The notes under the pieces are model-generated. The model saw nothing but the letters and a program-made list of their open reading frames with translations, was not told the DNA's origin and searched no databases. From the NCBI GenBank assembly GCA_051745395.1, contig JBNJEA010000071.1, positions 1-15,646 on the forward strand: DNA of 15,646 nt, in the 5' to 3' direction. Positions 6,697-13,443 of this stretch are shown here, one piece after another. The stretch comes from JBNJEA01 sp051745395 (GTDB taxonomy: Bacteria; Desulfobacterota; Desulfobacteria; Desulfobacterales; Desulfosalsimonadaceae). The position numbers and the translations under genes were made by a program. Positions within the stretch are counted from its first letter, which is position 1. Each line of letters begins with the position of its first letter.

Positions 6697-8313
6697 ATGT
6701 TGGATTCAGGACAGGGGTTGTTGGACCTGAAGGGGGTGAAAAACGGCGCCGGCGCAGGACAAAACAAAGGCAAAAATGCGGACAATGCGATAGGTTCCGA
6801 ATCCGGGGACAACCGGCAGGATTTTGTCGGAAGGCTTCGCAGCGCCGCTGGCGCCGATACCGCCCGGGCAGAAGAAAAAGGGGAGCCAAAAGCGGTGCAG
6901 GGCGGCAACGCAAGAAAAAACGGCGAACATGCCGGTATTTTGGCGCTGACCGTAAATCCGCAAGCTTCACAAAACAGCCCGGGACCGGCGGTAAAAGCCC
7001 GGTTGCAGCAACTGCTGCAATCCATCCATGCGGGTGATTTTTCCGCGGCCAAGATGGAAGAGGTCCTCGAAGGTTTAAAAGACGGACAAAATCCGGGAGC
7101 CGAAATCGATCCGGCTGCCGTATTGGCCTTTTGGATGCAGTCGCAACACATGGCATCTGTTCCGGGTAAATCCCCGGGCGCTGCGGGCGGCAATGAGGCG
7201 GGTATCGACTTGAGATCGCAGCAAACGGCGCTGGGCGACATCGGAAAAGGCGGCATCGGTCAAAAAAATCTGCGGCAACAGTTGGCGCGGTTGCGCCAGG
7301 CGGCAGACGTCGGTGCGGGGGCCAACGGGCAGAAAGCCGAATCCATTGAGGCCAGGAATTTGAAAGCCCTGACCGAAAGTCTGGCCAACCCGCCCTCGGA
7401 ATCGGCGGCAAAAGACGGCGCGATTTCCCGAAAGCAGTTGGCACAGATGCAACAGGTTTTAGCCGATACGGCCGGTAAAACAGCAGCGGCCAAAACGGCT
7501 GAAAAGAAAAATTCTGAAGGGGGTGCGTCAAGAGAAAACGGCGTGAATGCCCATCTTAGGCAGTTTTTAAACGCCCTGGCCGATCAACTGCAGCAAAAAA
7601 CTGCCGCCGGGACGGAAAAGCCGGCGGAAATGGCGTTAAAAGATATTCAGGCGCAGGCACAAAAGATAGAAGATGCCGCACAGGCGTTAAAACAAATGGG
7701 TGCCGGCCACACCGAAGGCCGGGCGGCTTCCGGTAAGGAAGCGCCTTCCCCCATGACCGAGCCCGTGGTGTCGACCCAGCATTGGGCCGACGCCGGGGCA
7801 AAAGCCGGCAATTTGCCGTCTGCCTCCGGCCCGTTTTCTCCTGCCGGCCAGGCTGACGGATTTGGTAAAAGCGCCCAGTCGGCTGAAAACCAGATTGTCA
7901 GTCAGGTTTTTGTCCGGCTTTTTTCCGGGGCCGGCAAAGGCTCCGGGAGCATGACGATCCACATGCATCCCCCGGAGCTGGGAAAGGTCCGGGTGCGGGT
8001 GGTTTCGGATCAGGGCAAATTAAACGTCCATCTCCATCCCCAGAACCAGCAGGTCATGGGGGTTTTGGAAAAACATTTGCCGACTTTGCAGCAGTCTTTG
8101 GCCGATCAGGGCGTGGTCCTTTCCGATCTGGATGTCAGCGTCGACAATTCCGGAGAGCAGGACATGTCGCAGTTTGAAGAGCAGGGGTTTTCATCGGCCC
8201 GCCGGGATTTTTCCGCCTTTGAAGAAGACGGCGAAAATGAGGATACAAAGCAATTATCCCCCGATCCGGTCCAATCCGACGGTTCGGCACAGGGATTGAG
8301 TTTACGGGTATGA
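6697..8313 (+). CDS. fliK: Flagellar hook-length control protein FliK
   Basis: Protein of 538 residues. FliK is exported during hook assembly, measures hook length and switches FlhB to filament-type export. The first 400 residues are low-complexity, Ala/Gln/Lys/Gly-rich and predicted mostly unstructured, as usual for the ruler part. The C-terminal hook domain is recognisable: MTIHMHPPELGKVRVRVVS from residue 419, then LNVHLHPQ, a Leu-rich helix and GVVLSDLDVSV. An acidic tail follows. The ATG at 6697 has TAAGGA (6684-6689) seven bases upstream. The gene is followed 19 bp later by flgD, so the two are co-transcribed. It needs FlhB as a partner, yet flhB is absent from its usual place here. N-terminal identity rests on length, composition and position only. 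Confidence 0.9.
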   Translation: MLDSGQGLLDLKGVKNGAGAGQNKGKNADNAIGSESGDNRQDFVGRLRSAAGADTARAEEKGEPKAVQGGNARKNGEHAGILALTVNPQASQNSPGPAVKARLQQLLQSIHAGDFSAAKMEEVLEGLKDGQNPGAEIDPAAVLAFWMQSQHMASVPGKSPGAAGGNEAGIDLRSQQTALGDIGKGGIGQKNLRQQLARLRQAADVGAGANGQKAESIEARNLKALTESLANPPSESAAKDGAISRKQLAQMQQVLADTAGKTAAAKTAEKKNSEGGASRENGVNAHLRQFLNALADQLQQKTAAGTEKPAEMALKDIQAQAQKIEDAAQALKQMGAGHTEGRAASGKEAPSPMTEPVVSTQHWADAGAKAGNLPSASGPFSPAGQADGFGKSAQSAENQIVSQVFVRLFSGAGKGSGSMTIHMHPPELGKVRVRVVSDQGKLNVHLHPQNQQVMGVLEKHLPTLQQSLADQGVVLSDLDVSVDNSGEQDMSQFEEQGFSSARRDFSAFEEDGENEDTKQLSPDPVQSDGSAQGLSLRV

Positions 8314-8332
8314 AGACAGGAGGATAAAGTCA

Positions 8333-9016
8333 ATGGACAGCATTTCCGCATTGCAGCAGTTCGGCTCCGGCAGCGATCTCAAGTCAGGCGCCCAGGAATC
8401 GGACCTGGGCAAGGACGATTTTTTAAATCTTTTGGTCACCCAGTTGAAAAACCAGGATCCGCTAAAGCCCAGTGACCCGACGGAATTCACCTCGCAGCTC
8501 GCCGAGTTCAGTTCCCTGGAGCAGCTCCAGAACATCAAAGACGGCATGGAGTCCCTGAATGATGTTGAAAACGGGTTTGGCCGCATCGAAGCCCTCTCCC
8601 TTATTGATAAAAACGTGGTGGCCGAATCCAATGCTTTCCAATTCGAAGGCCAGCCGGTGGAAATGGGGTGCCGGCTGGAACAATCCGGGGAGAAGGCCAT
8701 GATTAATGTAAAAAATGACAGCGGCCAGGTCGTGGATCAAATCGCGGTTTCCGATCCGTCTGCCGGGGAGCATTTTTTCCGGTGGGACGGCACGGACGGA
8801 GACGGAAAGTCTATGCCCACCGGCCGGTATCACCTTGAAGTCTCTGCCGCCGGGAAAGAGGGCGAAAAAGTCAATGCAACGCCGTTGGTTGCCAGCCGGG
8901 TTACAGGGGCGGATTTTTCCGACGAGGGCAATCGGCTGCTGACCACCAGCGGGGAAGTCATGCTTTCGGAAGTCACCAGGGTCAAAAATCCGACAGTTTC
9001 TGGGGCAAGTCAATAA
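8333..9016 (+). CDS. flgD: Flagellar hook cap / basal-body rod modification protein FlgD
   Basis: Protein of 227 residues, the standard FlgD length. FlgD forms the cap under which FlgE hook subunits polymerise and is itself exported. The conserved N-terminal block DDFLNLLVTQLKNQDPLKP (28-46) and TEFTSQLAEFSSLEQL (50-65) is diagnostic. Residues about 90-220 form the Ig/tudor-like cap domain with FRWDGTDGDGKSMPTGRYHL (149-168). AGGAGG lies about ten bases before the ATG. It is the second gene after fliK. Its substrate gene flgE, commonly the next gene, does not follow; instead there is a 444-bp gap. Confidence 0.95.
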   Translation: MDSISALQQFGSGSDLKSGAQESDLGKDDFLNLLVTQLKNQDPLKPSDPTEFTSQLAEFSSLEQLQNIKDGMESLNDVENGFGRIEALSLIDKNVVAESNAFQFEGQPVEMGCRLEQSGEKAMINVKNDSGQVVDQIAVSDPSAGEHFFRWDGTDGDGKSMPTGRYHLEVSAAGKEGEKVNATPLVASRVTGADFSDEGNRLLTTSGEVMLSEVTRVKNPTVSGASQ

Positions 9017-9186
9017 TAAGACGCGGTGTAAGCGGCACTGTTTTCCGTAAAACCCGTTTCTTCCGGAGCCGTTTATTGGACCGAATTTGCACGATTTTCA
9101 AGTTTTCAATCGGTGCGTCAAAATCCAAATTCCGGCTATCCGGTTGGCTCCGGTAAGTGACGAGTCGGCGATTTGTTTTTTTCTAT

Positions 9187-9240
9187 TCTCGCGCAAAGCC
9201 GCCAAGAGCGCCAAGAATGGCTTGAAAACTTTGCGTCTCG
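9187..9240. repeat. Degenerate 9-bp repeat with inverted end, likely dispersed intergenic element
   Basis: CGCCAAGA occurs at 9200-9207 and again at 9209-9216, preceded by the related CGCAAAG (9192-9198). The inverted copy CTTTGCG lies at 9229-9235. The layout, short CGCMAAG units with a reversed copy a few dozen bases on, resembles the GCAAAG/CTTTGC-rich repeats scattered between genes in many Desulfobacterota and related genomes. That resemblance is from memory and was not searched. Here the element is short and imperfect. Confidence 0.4.
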
Positions 9241-9299
9241 GCACAAAAATTGGCTGTTACTGGAGTAAATCGGATAAGCAAAATCAAAATTTCAGCCGG

Positions 9300-9328
9300 G
9301 GCCGGTCTCGCGAGACCGGCCTTTTTTT
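9300..9328 (+). terminator. Rho-independent terminator between flgD and motA
   Basis: The perfect palindrome GGCCGGTCTCG (9300-9310) / CGAGACCGGCC (9311-9321) is followed directly by seven T (9322-9328). It would end the fliK-flgD transcript about 290 bp past flgD and insulate the motA promoter. The stem has no spare loop, so a few central pairs must open. Confidence 0.9.
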
Positions 9329-9397
9329 ATTTAAAAAGAAGGTGTTGCGCCCCATGCGCCGTTTCCGCCATTTTTCGGCGCCCTTGTTCTTTTTCGT

Positions 9398-9413
9398 TGG
9401 TATGAAGCTTGCA
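9398..9413 (+). promoter_or_regulatory. Sigma-54 (RpoN) -24/-12 promoter of the motA operon
   Basis: TGGTATGAAGCTTGCA matches the -24/-12 pattern TGGCACG-N4-TTGCW: the invariant GG (9399-9400) and GC (9411-9412) are ten bases apart, and TTGCA is perfect. Transcription would begin near 9424, about 37 bases before the motA ATG. It lies just after a terminator, so it should drive motA onward. A sigma-54 promoter needs an enhancer-binding activator (FleQ/FlrC/FlbD class), which is not in this window. Confidence 0.7.
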
Positions 9414-9460
9414 AATAGTGCGGGGAATTATAGTGCGGGCAATTGAGGAGATCGGGTTTT

Positions 9461-10237
9461 ATGGATTATTCGACACTTGTGGGACTGATCGCGGCTTTCG
9501 GCCTCATGGTCATGGCGATCATGACCGGCAGCAGCATCGCGGTTTTCTTTGAACCCCAGTCACTGATGATCGTGGCCGGCGGGACCCTGGGGGCGCTTTT
9601 GGTGCATTATCCCTTCGGCGAGGTGTTCCGGGCCTTTTCCGTGGCCCAGAAAACCTTTTTTTTCAAGGATATCGCCCCGACCCGCTTGATTGAACAGCTC
9701 ACCGAATTTGCCGGCAAGGCCCGGAAAGAAGGGTTGTTGTCATTGCAGTCCAAGGCCAAGGAAGTCGATGACCCGTTTCTGGTCAAGGGCCTGCAGATGG
9801 CCGCCGACGGCCAGGAACCCGAGGCCCTGGAGCAGATGTTGGTCCGAGAGATTGACTATCTCCGGGAACGCCATGAAAGCGGCGCGGAAATTTTTGCCTC
9901 CCTGGGCACTTATTCTCCGGCCATCGGGATGGTCGGCACCCTGATCGGTCTGGTGCAGATGCTCCAGTCGATGGATGATCCGTCCACCATCGGCCCGGCC
10001 ATGGCGATTGCGTTGCTGACGACCTTTTACGGATCGGTTGCCGCCAACGTGATTTTTCTGCCCATGGCCGGCAAGTTGCGGACCCGGTCCCAGAGCGAAC
10101 TGTTGAAAAAGGAACTGATCGTCGAGGGAATGAATTCGATTCTTGCGGGCGAAAACCCGCGCATCATGGAGCAGAAGCTCCATGCCTATCTCCAGCCCAA
10201 GGACCGGCAGAGCGTATTTAAAAAAAAGGGCAAATAA
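9461..10237 (+). CDS. motA: Flagellar motor stator protein MotA
   Basis: Inner-membrane protein of 258 residues with four expected membrane spans (about 2-25, 33-50, 150-170, 180-200). MotA and MotB form the ion-driven stator, and the cytoplasmic loop of MotA pushes on FliG. ARKEGLLSL (87-95) in the loop carries the charged residues that face FliG. YSPAIGMVGTLIGLVQML (151-168) holds the conserved Pro153, and TFYGSVAANVIFLPMAGKL (188-206) the fourth span. The start is ATG 9461 with GAGGAG ten bases upstream; a TTG at 9443 in frame overlaps this RBS and is not credible. motB, nearly always next to motA, is missing: fliL follows after 131 bp. The coupling ion (H+ or Na+) cannot be read from MotA alone. 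Confidence 0.93.
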   Translation: MDYSTLVGLIAAFGLMVMAIMTGSSIAVFFEPQSLMIVAGGTLGALLVHYPFGEVFRAFSVAQKTFFFKDIAPTRLIEQLTEFAGKARKEGLLSLQSKAKEVDDPFLVKGLQMAADGQEPEALEQMLVREIDYLRERHESGAEIFASLGTYSPAIGMVGTLIGLVQMLQSMDDPSTIGPAMAIALLTTFYGSVAANVIFLPMAGKLRTRSQSELLKKELIVEGMNSILAGENPRIMEQKLHAYLQPKDRQSVFKKKGK

Positions 10238-10294
10238 GCCGGGGGGCCGATTTTTTGGCGATGGCTGCAAACTTTTTCGCAACGATCCGGCATT

Positions 10295-10310
10295 GGGGAA
10301 AATATTTGCC
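10295..10310 (+). promoter_or_regulatory. Weak sigma-54-like site before fliL
   Basis: GGGGAAAATATTTGCC has GG (10296-10297) and GC (10308-10309) ten bases apart, but the -24 box lacks TGGCAC. It lies 59 bases before fliL in the space where motB would be expected. A chance match is quite possible. Confidence 0.2.
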
Positions 10311-10368
10311 CTCACGATAAAGAACGAAACGTTTTCATCTTGATTCATTCACAAAAGGAGATGCCGCA

Positions 10369-10866
10369 ATGGCCAAGGAATCCGAATCGCAGGAAAAATC
10401 CACAGGCTCAAAAAATATCTTGTTTCTCGTGGGCATCGCGCTGCTGGTGTTGTTGGTTGCCGGCGGGGTGGCCGGGGCATACCTGCTCGGTACCGTCAAT
10501 TCGGAAAAAAGCGACGATTCGTCGACCGAGGAAAAACCATCGGCCCCGGCAGAAAAAAAAGATCTCGGCCCGCTTGTGGAGATGGAGGATTTTGTCGTCA
10601 ATATCCGGCATAACGACACGAGCCGTTTTTTGAAAGTCGGCATCAGCCTCGAAGCCAAAGACAAGGCCAGCAAACAGGCCATTGCCAATCGGATGCCCCA
10701 GATTGCCGATGCCGTTTTGCTGATGGCGGGCAATAAGCGTTTCGATGAGATCAAGGACCTGCAGGGCAAAATGCAGCTCAAGGCCGACCTGCTGGCCCGC
10801 ATCCAGGAGCTGTCCGGCAAGGGAGAGGTCGTCAACCTGTTTTTCACCGATTTTGTGGTCCAGTAA
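10369..10866 (+). CDS. fliL: Flagellar basal body-associated protein FliL
   Basis: Protein of 165 residues with one membrane span (about 17-40), a short Ser/Glu/Lys-rich linker (about 44-64) and a periplasmic SPFH-like domain. FliL rings the stator and raises torque. LVEMEDFVVNI (69-79), RFLKVGISLE (86-95) and the C-terminal VNLFFTDFVVQ (155-165) are typical of the family. AGGAG lies seven bases before the ATG. It is followed 14 bp later by fliM. FliL acts with MotB, which is not encoded beside it here. Confidence 0.92.
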   Translation: MAKESESQEKSTGSKNILFLVGIALLVLLVAGGVAGAYLLGTVNSEKSDDSSTEEKPSAPAEKKDLGPLVEMEDFVVNIRHNDTSRFLKVGISLEAKDKASKQAIANRMPQIADAVLLMAGNKRFDEIKDLQGKMQLKADLLARIQELSGKGEVVNLFFTDFVVQ

Positions 10867-10880
10867 CGGCGGGGGGATCC

Positions 10881-11891
10881 GTGGAACGCATTTTAAACCA
10901 GGAAGAAATCGATCAACTGCTGTCGGCTTTCGATGACGGACAGATTGATGCCCAGTCGGGTGCCGAAGCCGAAAGGAGGCAGGCGCCGGCTGCTGCCGCG
11001 GAAAAGCAGGTGATCCGCATTGACCTGACCCGGGGCCAGAACTACAGCAAGTGGCGCATTGCCAACCTGGACGTGGTCTTTAACGCCTTTTCCCGCTATT
11101 ATTCCATTGCCCTGTCCAATCACCTGCAGCAGGGCGTAACGGTCAGCAAAGGGGAAATCGTTTCCCGCCTTTTTGATGATTTCATGGTCAATCTCAAGGA
11201 ACCCGGCGTATTCGGCGCCTTTTCCCTTGATCCATTAAAGGGCCGGGGCCTGTTCGTGCTGGATAAGAAACTGTGCTTCGGCATGGTGGAGTTAATGTTT
11301 GGCATGTCCGGGGCCTCGGAATTTGTTTTTCCGGACCGGGAGGTCACCGCCATCGAGGCCAATATCATGCGCTCGCTCATGGCGGAGGGCTGCCAGACGT
11401 TCAACCGGGCCTTTGCCTCCCTGGACCATTTAAATTCAGAGCTTTCGCGGGTGGAGACCAACGGGAAGCTGCTCAATATCCTGGCTCCGGATACGGAAGT
11501 CATCCAGGTCAGCTATACCGTGCAGGTGGGATCACTGGAAGGCGAGATGCTGCTGGTCATTCCGTATTTTTCACTGGAGCCGTTCAAGGACCGGCTCAGG
11601 GAAGACGGTCTGCGGGTGGCTGACAGCAAAAAGCAGGGCAACTGGGGCAAGCACCTCGAAAAGGAAGTCAGCAACATGGAAATCAGTGTTGCTGCAACCT
11701 GGGGGGAATTGACCTTGACGATCCGGGAGCTTTTGGGATTGGAAGCCGGCGATATCATCGGTTTTGATTACGATGAAAAAGCCCCCATCAAGGTCATGGC
11801 CGGCCAGAGTACCAAATACCGGGCCCAGCCCGGTCTGCGGGACGGGAAAAAGGCGATTCGTCTTGTACAACAACAATCTTTTGGAGTCTAA
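10881..11891 (+). CDS. fliM: Flagellar motor switch protein FliM
   Basis: Protein of 336 residues, the usual size. FliM sits in the C-ring between FliG and FliN and reverses rotation when CheY-P binds. The N-terminal CheY-P peptide is present (EEIDQLLSAF, 8-17), followed by an Ala-rich linker, the CheC-like middle domain (about 48-235) and the C-terminal SpoA domain (about 262-332, with ATWGELTLTIRELLGLEAGD). The middle-domain GGxG loop that contacts FliG reads GMSG here (FGMSGA, 140-145). The start is GTG at 10881, with GGGGGG at 10871-10876 as its likely RBS; starting there keeps the whole CheY peptide. The gene is tightly packed, with fliN three bases beyond its stop. Confidence 0.95.
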   Translation: MERILNQEEIDQLLSAFDDGQIDAQSGAEAERRQAPAAAAEKQVIRIDLTRGQNYSKWRIANLDVVFNAFSRYYSIALSNHLQQGVTVSKGEIVSRLFDDFMVNLKEPGVFGAFSLDPLKGRGLFVLDKKLCFGMVELMFGMSGASEFVFPDREVTAIEANIMRSLMAEGCQTFNRAFASLDHLNSELSRVETNGKLLNILAPDTEVIQVSYTVQVGSLEGEMLLVIPYFSLEPFKDRLREDGLRVADSKKQGNWGKHLEKEVSNMEISVAATWGELTLTIRELLGLEAGDIIGFDYDEKAPIKVMAGQSTKYRAQPGLRDGKKAIRLVQQQSFGV

Positions 11892-11894
11892 ACC

Positions 11895-12236
11895 ATGGCA
11901 GAAGACAAAAAAAATGACAATGGCGGCAGTCTGGAAAACCCGGGATCGGGCGCCGAAAAAGGCAGTGATGCCGGTGCCCGGGGCATCGATTTTCTCCTTG
12001 ATGTGCCATTGCAGGTCACCGTCGAGGTGGGCCGGACGCGGATGCTGATCAAGGATTTTTTGCAGATGAAGGAAGGCGGGGTGATTGAGCTGGACAAGCT
12101 CGCCGACGAACCGCTGGATCTGTATGTCAATTCGCGGCTCATCGCCCGGGGCGAGGCCGTGGTGGTTAACGAAAAATTCGGCCTCCGGTTAATTGACGTG
12201 GTCAGTACATCCGAACGGCTGGAAAAGCTGGGGTAA
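11895..12236 (+). CDS. fliN: Flagellar motor switch protein FliN
   Basis: Protein of 113 residues: a disordered Lys/Asp/Gly-rich N-terminus (1-30), then one SpoA (FliMN_C) domain starting IDFLLDVPLQVTVEVGRT (31-48) and continuing LDLYVNSRLIARGEAVVV (74-91) and FGLRLIDVVS (95-104). FliN forms the base of the C-ring, also binds the FliH export ATPase complex, and works with the FliM encoded immediately upstream. The RBS (TTGGAG) lies inside the end of fliM, so translation is probably coupled. Short FliN of this size is normal in proteobacteria. Confidence 0.95.
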   Translation: MAEDKKNDNGGSLENPGSGAEKGSDAGARGIDFLLDVPLQVTVEVGRTRMLIKDFLQMKEGGVIELDKLADEPLDLYVNSRLIARGEAVVVNEKFGLRLIDVVSTSERLEKLG

Positions 12237-12242
12237 TCTGCA

Positions 12243-12608
12243 ATGCGGCCTTTACTGTTGATGATCATCTGCATGGTGCCTTCTCCGCTCTGGGCATCGC
12301 CGGGCGAACCGGTAAACATGTTTGCCGCCGGAATGAAACTTCTGGTGGGCTTGGCCTTTGTCATCGGGCTCATGTTGCTGTTTCACGTCTTAAACCGAAA
12401 GGGGTTTCTCTTTTTGCAGGGCCGCAGTGGCGGCCGGATCCAGATTGTCGAAACCCGGCCGGTGGGGGGACGAAAATCATTGTGTTTAGTCGAGGTGCGC
12501 GGTGAGCAGATCCTGCTGGGCATCGGAAACGATCGAATCGATTGCCTGCATCATTTCGGTCCCCGGTTTGAAGAGGAATTGCAGGCGCAGGTTGAGACGG
12601 AAAAATGA
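12243..12608 (+). CDS. fliO: Flagellar biosynthesis protein FliO
   Basis: Protein of 121 residues with an N-terminal hydrophobic stretch that may act as a signal (1-19), a short periplasmic part, one membrane span (about 29-50) and a small cytoplasmic beta-rich domain (RIQIVETRPVGGRKSLCLVE, 65-84) typical of FliO. FliO is the membrane chaperone that helps FliP oligomers assemble. The gene lies six bases after fliN and its stop overlaps the fliP start by 4 bp (ATGA), so the two are translationally coupled. The RBS is weak, in line with coupling to fliN. FliO is poorly conserved; identity rests on topology, the beta motif and position. Confidence 0.85.
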   Translation: MRPLLLMIICMVPSPLWASPGEPVNMFAAGMKLLVGLAFVIGLMLLFHVLNRKGFLFLQGRSGGRIQIVETRPVGGRKSLCLVEVRGEQILLGIGNDRIDCLHHFGPRFEEELQAQVETEK

Positions 12609-13357
12609 AACGCAAAACCGCGGTTGTCCTATTGTTGATCCTGGCCGGCATCTTTTTGTGCGCCGGGGCGGCCCTGGCCGCAGACGGGCCCAACCTGAGC
12701 CTTTCCATGGGCGACAGTGAGGGGCCGGCCCAGACGTCGACCGTGCTCCAGGTGATGCTTCTGCTCACGGTGCTGAGCATGGCGCCGGCCATTTTGCTGA
12801 TGACCACGTCTTTTATCCGCATCGTGGTGGTGCTGTCCTTTCTGCGCCAGGCCATGGGCACCCAGCAGATGCCGCCGAACCAGATCATTATCGGCCTGGC
12901 CATGTTTTTGACCTTTTTTATCATGTCCCCGGTTTTTAACCAGATCAACACCGATGCCGTGCAGCCGTATCTCGCCGAAGAAATCGGGGAAAAAACGGCC
13001 CTGGACCTGGCCGTGACCCCCATGCGCGAATTTATGTTCTCCCAGGTCCGGGAGGCGGATCTGGAGCTGATGACCGAGCTGGCCGGCGACAATGCCCCGT
13101 CCAATCGAAAAGAGGTCTCCACCCTTTCGCTGATCCCGGCTTTTATGCTTTCGGAGTTAAAGCGCGCCTTTCAGATCGGGTTTATGGTCTTTGTTCCGTT
13201 TCTGGTCATCGACATGGTTACGGCCTCGGTGCTGATGACCATGGGGATGTTGATGCTGCCGCCGATTATCATTTCCCTGCCGTTTAAAATCCTGTTGTTC
13301 GTCTTGGTCGATGGCTGGAACTTGATCGTCGGCTCCCTGATGCAGGGGTTTTACTGA
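12605..13357 (+). CDS. fliP: Flagellar type III export gate protein FliP
   Basis: Protein of 250 residues with a cleavable signal peptide (about 1-25, ending ALA). FliP pentamers with FliR and FliQ form the export gate. Conserved blocks seen are TSFIRIVVVLSFLRQAMGTQQMPPNQI (about 68-94), FFIMSPVF, SLIPAFMLSELKRAFQIGFMVFVPFLVIDMV and SVLMTMGMLMLPPIIISLPFKI near the C-terminus. Nothing is truncated. It starts inside the fliO stop (ATGA). Its gate partners fliQ and fliR, and flhB, would normally follow at once; instead there are 86 bp and then flhA. A 20-residue mini-ORF begins on an ATG overlapping the fliP stop. Confidence 0.95.
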   Translation: MKRKTAVVLLLILAGIFLCAGAALAADGPNLSLSMGDSEGPAQTSTVLQVMLLLTVLSMAPAILLMTTSFIRIVVVLSFLRQAMGTQQMPPNQIIIGLAMFLTFFIMSPVFNQINTDAVQPYLAEEIGEKTALDLAVTPMREFMFSQVREADLELMTELAGDNAPSNRKEVSTLSLIPAFMLSELKRAFQIGFMVFVPFLVIDMVTASVLMTMGMLMLPPIIISLPFKILLFVLVDGWNLIVGSLMQGFY

Positions 13358-13419
13358 TGACTGCCGGGACGGCTCTTTTTGACCATAAACAATCGGATGC
13401 CCGCTATCGCCTGCGGTGA
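13357..13419 (+). other. 20-codon mini-ORF overlapping the fliP stop, at the expected position of fliQ
   Basis: An ATG at 13357 shares one base with the fliP TGA and opens a frame of 20 residues (MTAGTALFDHKQ...ending YRLR) before TGA 13417-13419. The peptide is not a FliQ, which is about 89 residues with two membrane spans. It may be chance, a translation-coupling leader, or what is left after loss of fliQ-fliR-flhB. Nothing shows that it is made. Confidence 0.25.
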
Positions 13420-13443
13420 CGGCGCGGAATACGGGAAGTGGAT

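Larger units (their letters stand above)
9017..9460. other. 444-bp intergenic region between flgD and motA
   Basis: No credible gene is seen here. One open frame crosses it, but that frame runs through a repeat, a terminator hairpin and a promoter, and its sequence looks non-coding. The region holds, in order, about 170 bp with nothing recognised, a degenerate repeat (9187-9240), a terminator (9300-9328), a sigma-54 promoter (9398-9413) and the motA RBS. No flgE remnant is visible. Confidence 0.7.

Noticed and set aside
6539..7531. 330-codon open frame on the - strand over the start of fliK
   Set aside because: Pro/Arg/Ser-rich product antisense to fliK. It is a typical shadow in GC-rich DNA, and it also covers the sigma-28-like promoter and the leader hairpin.
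9087..9446. 119-codon open frame on the + strand between flgD and motA
   Set aside because: It runs through the degenerate repeat, the terminator hairpin with its T-tract and the sigma-54 promoter. Its sequence is low-complexity and unlike any family I know, and no RBS precedes it.
9443..9460. TTG start for motA, adding six residues
   Set aside because: The TTG overlaps the GAGGAG ribosome binding site of the ATG at 9461, and MDYSTLVGL is a normal MotA N-terminus.
13438..13443. GTG start for flhA, adding two residues
   Set aside because: The only RBS (GGGAAG, 13433-13438) overlaps this GTG and is correctly spaced for the ATG at 13444.
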